Below, piece by piece: positions 5,099 to 6,546 of a stretch of 6,546 bases of DNA. The DNA comes from an uncultured Oscillibacter sp. (lineage in GTDB: Bacteria; Bacillota; Clostridia; Oscillospirales; Oscillospiraceae), in the NCBI RefSeq assembly GCF_910587525.1, contig NZ_CAJULS010000130.1, positions 1-6,546 of the forward strand, read 5' to 3'. Both the position numbers and the translations under genes were made by a program. Numbering within the stretch: position 1 is the first letter of the stretch; the number at the start of each line of letters is the position of its first letter. The notes beneath the pieces are model-generated. The model worked only from the letters and a program-made list of their open reading frames with translations. It was not told the origin of the DNA and did no database searches.

Positions 5099-6546
5099 AT
5101 GCCCTATATCCATTTTACCGAGGAACAAAAGCTCCGGGCCGCCTCTGTGGACCTGGTGGAGTTCCTCCGCCATCAGGGGGAGAAGCTGATCCCCTCCGGG
5201 CCGGAGTACCGCCTGGCCAGCGACCACAGCGTCACTGTCCGGGGCAATGAGTGGTATGACCACGCCGCGAAGGAGGGCGGCGGGCCTGTCTCCTTCGTTC
5301 AGCAGTTCTATAACCTCTCCTACCCGGAGGCCGTCACCCGTCTGCTGGACGGCGACCGTCTGTCAGGCGGAGAGCAGGGAACCGTCTACGCTTCTGCCCA
5401 AAAGCAGGAGGAAAGGCCCGGAAAGGAATTTGCCCTGCCCACTGCCGGCCGGGAGATGCGGCGGATGTACGCCTATCTGCTGGGGCGCCGGTTCCTGGAC
5501 CGGAACGTGGTCAATGCCTTTGTCCGGGCGGGGCTGCTGTATGAGAGCTGCGAGAGGTTCAAGGACAGAGAGTACCACAACGCCGTCTTTGTCGGCAAGG
5601 ACGGGAACGGCGTCCCGCGCCACGCCCACAAGCGCAGCCTCAACAGCCTCGGAAAGACCTTCCGCATCAACGTGGAGGGCAGCGATCCCCGGTGCAGCTT
5701 CCACCACACCGGGACCAGCGGCCGCCTCTATGTCTTCGAGGCCCCCATTGACCTGCTGTCCTTCCTCACCCGTTATCCCAGAGGATGGCAGGAACACAGC
5801 TTCGTCTCACTCTGCGGCACCAGTGAACACGCCATGCTCTGGATGCTGGAGCAGAACCCCGGCCTCCGCACCGTCTGCCTCTGCCTGGATCATGATGCGG
5901 CGGGCATTGAGGCCAGTGGACGGCTGGCGGAGATCCTCCATGAGCACGGATATGACAATGTAGGAGTGATCCAGCCCGAGTGGAAAGACTGGAACGAGGA
6001 CCTCAAGGCCCAGCGAGGCCTCCCCGCGCAGGAGGCGGAGGAGCATCCACAGCTCATCATCGCCCCAGAGATCTGCGGCAGGATCAGCCAACAGGTAGAA
6101 GGCTCCCGCAGGGACTACTGGGAGCAGGACATTCCCAATCTCATCGATTACGCGAAGATCTGCCTCCGCTGGAAGCAGTTTGACCGGGCCATGGAGTGCA
6201 TGGAGCACGCGTCCGCCCTGGCGCTGGCGGTCTATAAACGGGAGCTGCGGCAGCTGGGAGAGCGATGCTCCACGGAGGATTTGGCTGACGCGCTGTGCCG
6301 CCGCATCCTGCCGCATCAGAACCGGGGCTGCCTGCAGCGCCGCCCATCGGAACTGACGGCACAATTTCAAAGTGTACTGGAGAAAGCCTTAGCCCCTGGT
6401 ATCCGCGGGGAGACAGAGAAACAGGCGCTGGCGGACAACTGGCTGGAGCTGGCGGTATCCTTTGCCAGGGTTCCGGTCAAATATGAGGCGGATGTCCAGT
6501 ATGTTTTGTTGCAACCGACATATGTCCTGAGTGTACGGCTCGTAAA
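5099..6546 (+). CDS. DUF3991/Toprim-domain protein, primase-like (3' partial)
   Basis: Open from ATG 5099 to the window edge, 482 codons without a stop. Residues about 10-85 resemble the N-terminal domain of DnaG-type primases (xYRLASDHSVTVRGNEWYDHAAKEGGGPVSFV then YNLSYPEAV in outline) but have none of the zinc-binding cysteines. Residues 120-190 match the DUF3991 region (YLLGRRFLDRNVV; HNAVFVGKDGNGVPRHAHKRS). Residues 208-305 are the Toprim domain: catalytic-type E214 in FEAPIDLLSFL, the D-x-D pair D264/D266 in LCLDHDAAG, and KDWNEDL at 296-302. Toprim domains bind Mg2+ and act in primases, topoisomerases and nucleases. In conjugative elements proteins of this type are thought to assist replication or priming of transferred DNA; that is family inference. 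Residues 310-482 are helical with no recognised motif. It lies divergent from the antitoxin operon, just beyond the minus-strand block. Confidence 0.9.
   Translation, partial: MPYIHFTEEQKLRAASVDLVEFLRHQGEKLIPSGPEYRLASDHSVTVRGNEWYDHAAKEGGGPVSFVQQFYNLSYPEAVTRLLDGDRLSGGEQGTVYASAQKQEERPGKEFALPTAGREMRRMYAYLLGRRFLDRNVVNAFVRAGLLYESCERFKDREYHNAVFVGKDGNGVPRHAHKRSLNSLGKTFRINVEGSDPRCSFHHTGTSGRLYVFEAPIDLLSFLTRYPRGWQEHSFVSLCGTSEHAMLWMLEQNPGLRTVCLCLDHDAAGIEASGRLAEILHEHGYDNVGVIQPEWKDWNEDLKAQRGLPAQEAEEHPQLIIAPEICGRISQQVEGSRRDYWEQDIPNLIDYAKICLRWKQFDRAMECMEHASALALAVYKRELRQLGERCSTEDLADALCRRILPHQNRGCLQRRPSELTAQFQSVLEKALAPGIRGETEKQALADNWLELAVSFARVPVKYEADVQYVLLQPTYVLSVRLV

Noticed and set aside
5247..5963. Plus-strand open frame of 238 codons inside the Toprim gene
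   Set aside because: Composition is low-complexity Ser/Pro/Arg/Thr typical of an out-of-frame reading; the overlapping frame from 5099 carries conserved Toprim motifs.
1..6546. CRISPR array, tRNA, rRNA, complete insertion sequence
   Set aside because: No regularly spaced repeats, no tRNA-like fold and no transposase gene or terminal inverted repeats were seen.

Overview
The window looks like part of an integrative and conjugative or mobilizable element from a fairly high-GC gut Clostridia (Oscillospiraceae/Lachnospiraceae type). The evidence is a MobP3-type relaxase with SEL1 repeats, a ribbon-helix-helix protein directly upstream of it, a DUF3991/Toprim protein, and strong Shine-Dalgarno sequences (AGGAGG type). 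This assignment rests on gene content and composition; no rRNA or other phylogenetic marker is present.

Layout. Positions 1-3034 (+ strand) are a compact mobilization operon: the C-terminal tail of an unidentified protein, a ribbon-helix-helix protein, a 113-aa protein faintly like DUF3848, and the large relaxase. The genes overlap or are separated by very short gaps. A strong hairpin at 3045-3073 ends the operon and also serves the convergent gene on the other side. Positions 3079-4995 (- strand) form a reverse-oriented block: an 84-aa unknown protein with its own promoter, and an apparent three-gene unit reading AbrB-type antitoxin, PIN toxin, then a formate/nitrite-family channel. A well-formed promoter (TTGCTT-17-TATACT) with operator-like repeats precedes the antitoxin. 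From 5099 to the window edge (+ strand) runs a DUF3991/Toprim protein with no stop inside the window.

How they fit together. The + strand genes look like backbone DNA-processing functions: relaxosome and relaxase, then a primase-like Toprim protein. The - strand block looks like cargo carrying a stability (addiction) module and a small-anion channel.

The most notable observation is that the relaxase reading frame lacks its expected start. The best Shine-Dalgarno (998-1006) and ATG (1014) are in a different frame and encode MPRIIFKCP, which would join exactly to the conserved YIKPGTAKAAAH if one C were added to the CCC run at 1037-1039. The relaxase therefore carries either a one-base deletion, a sequence error, or an unusual start.
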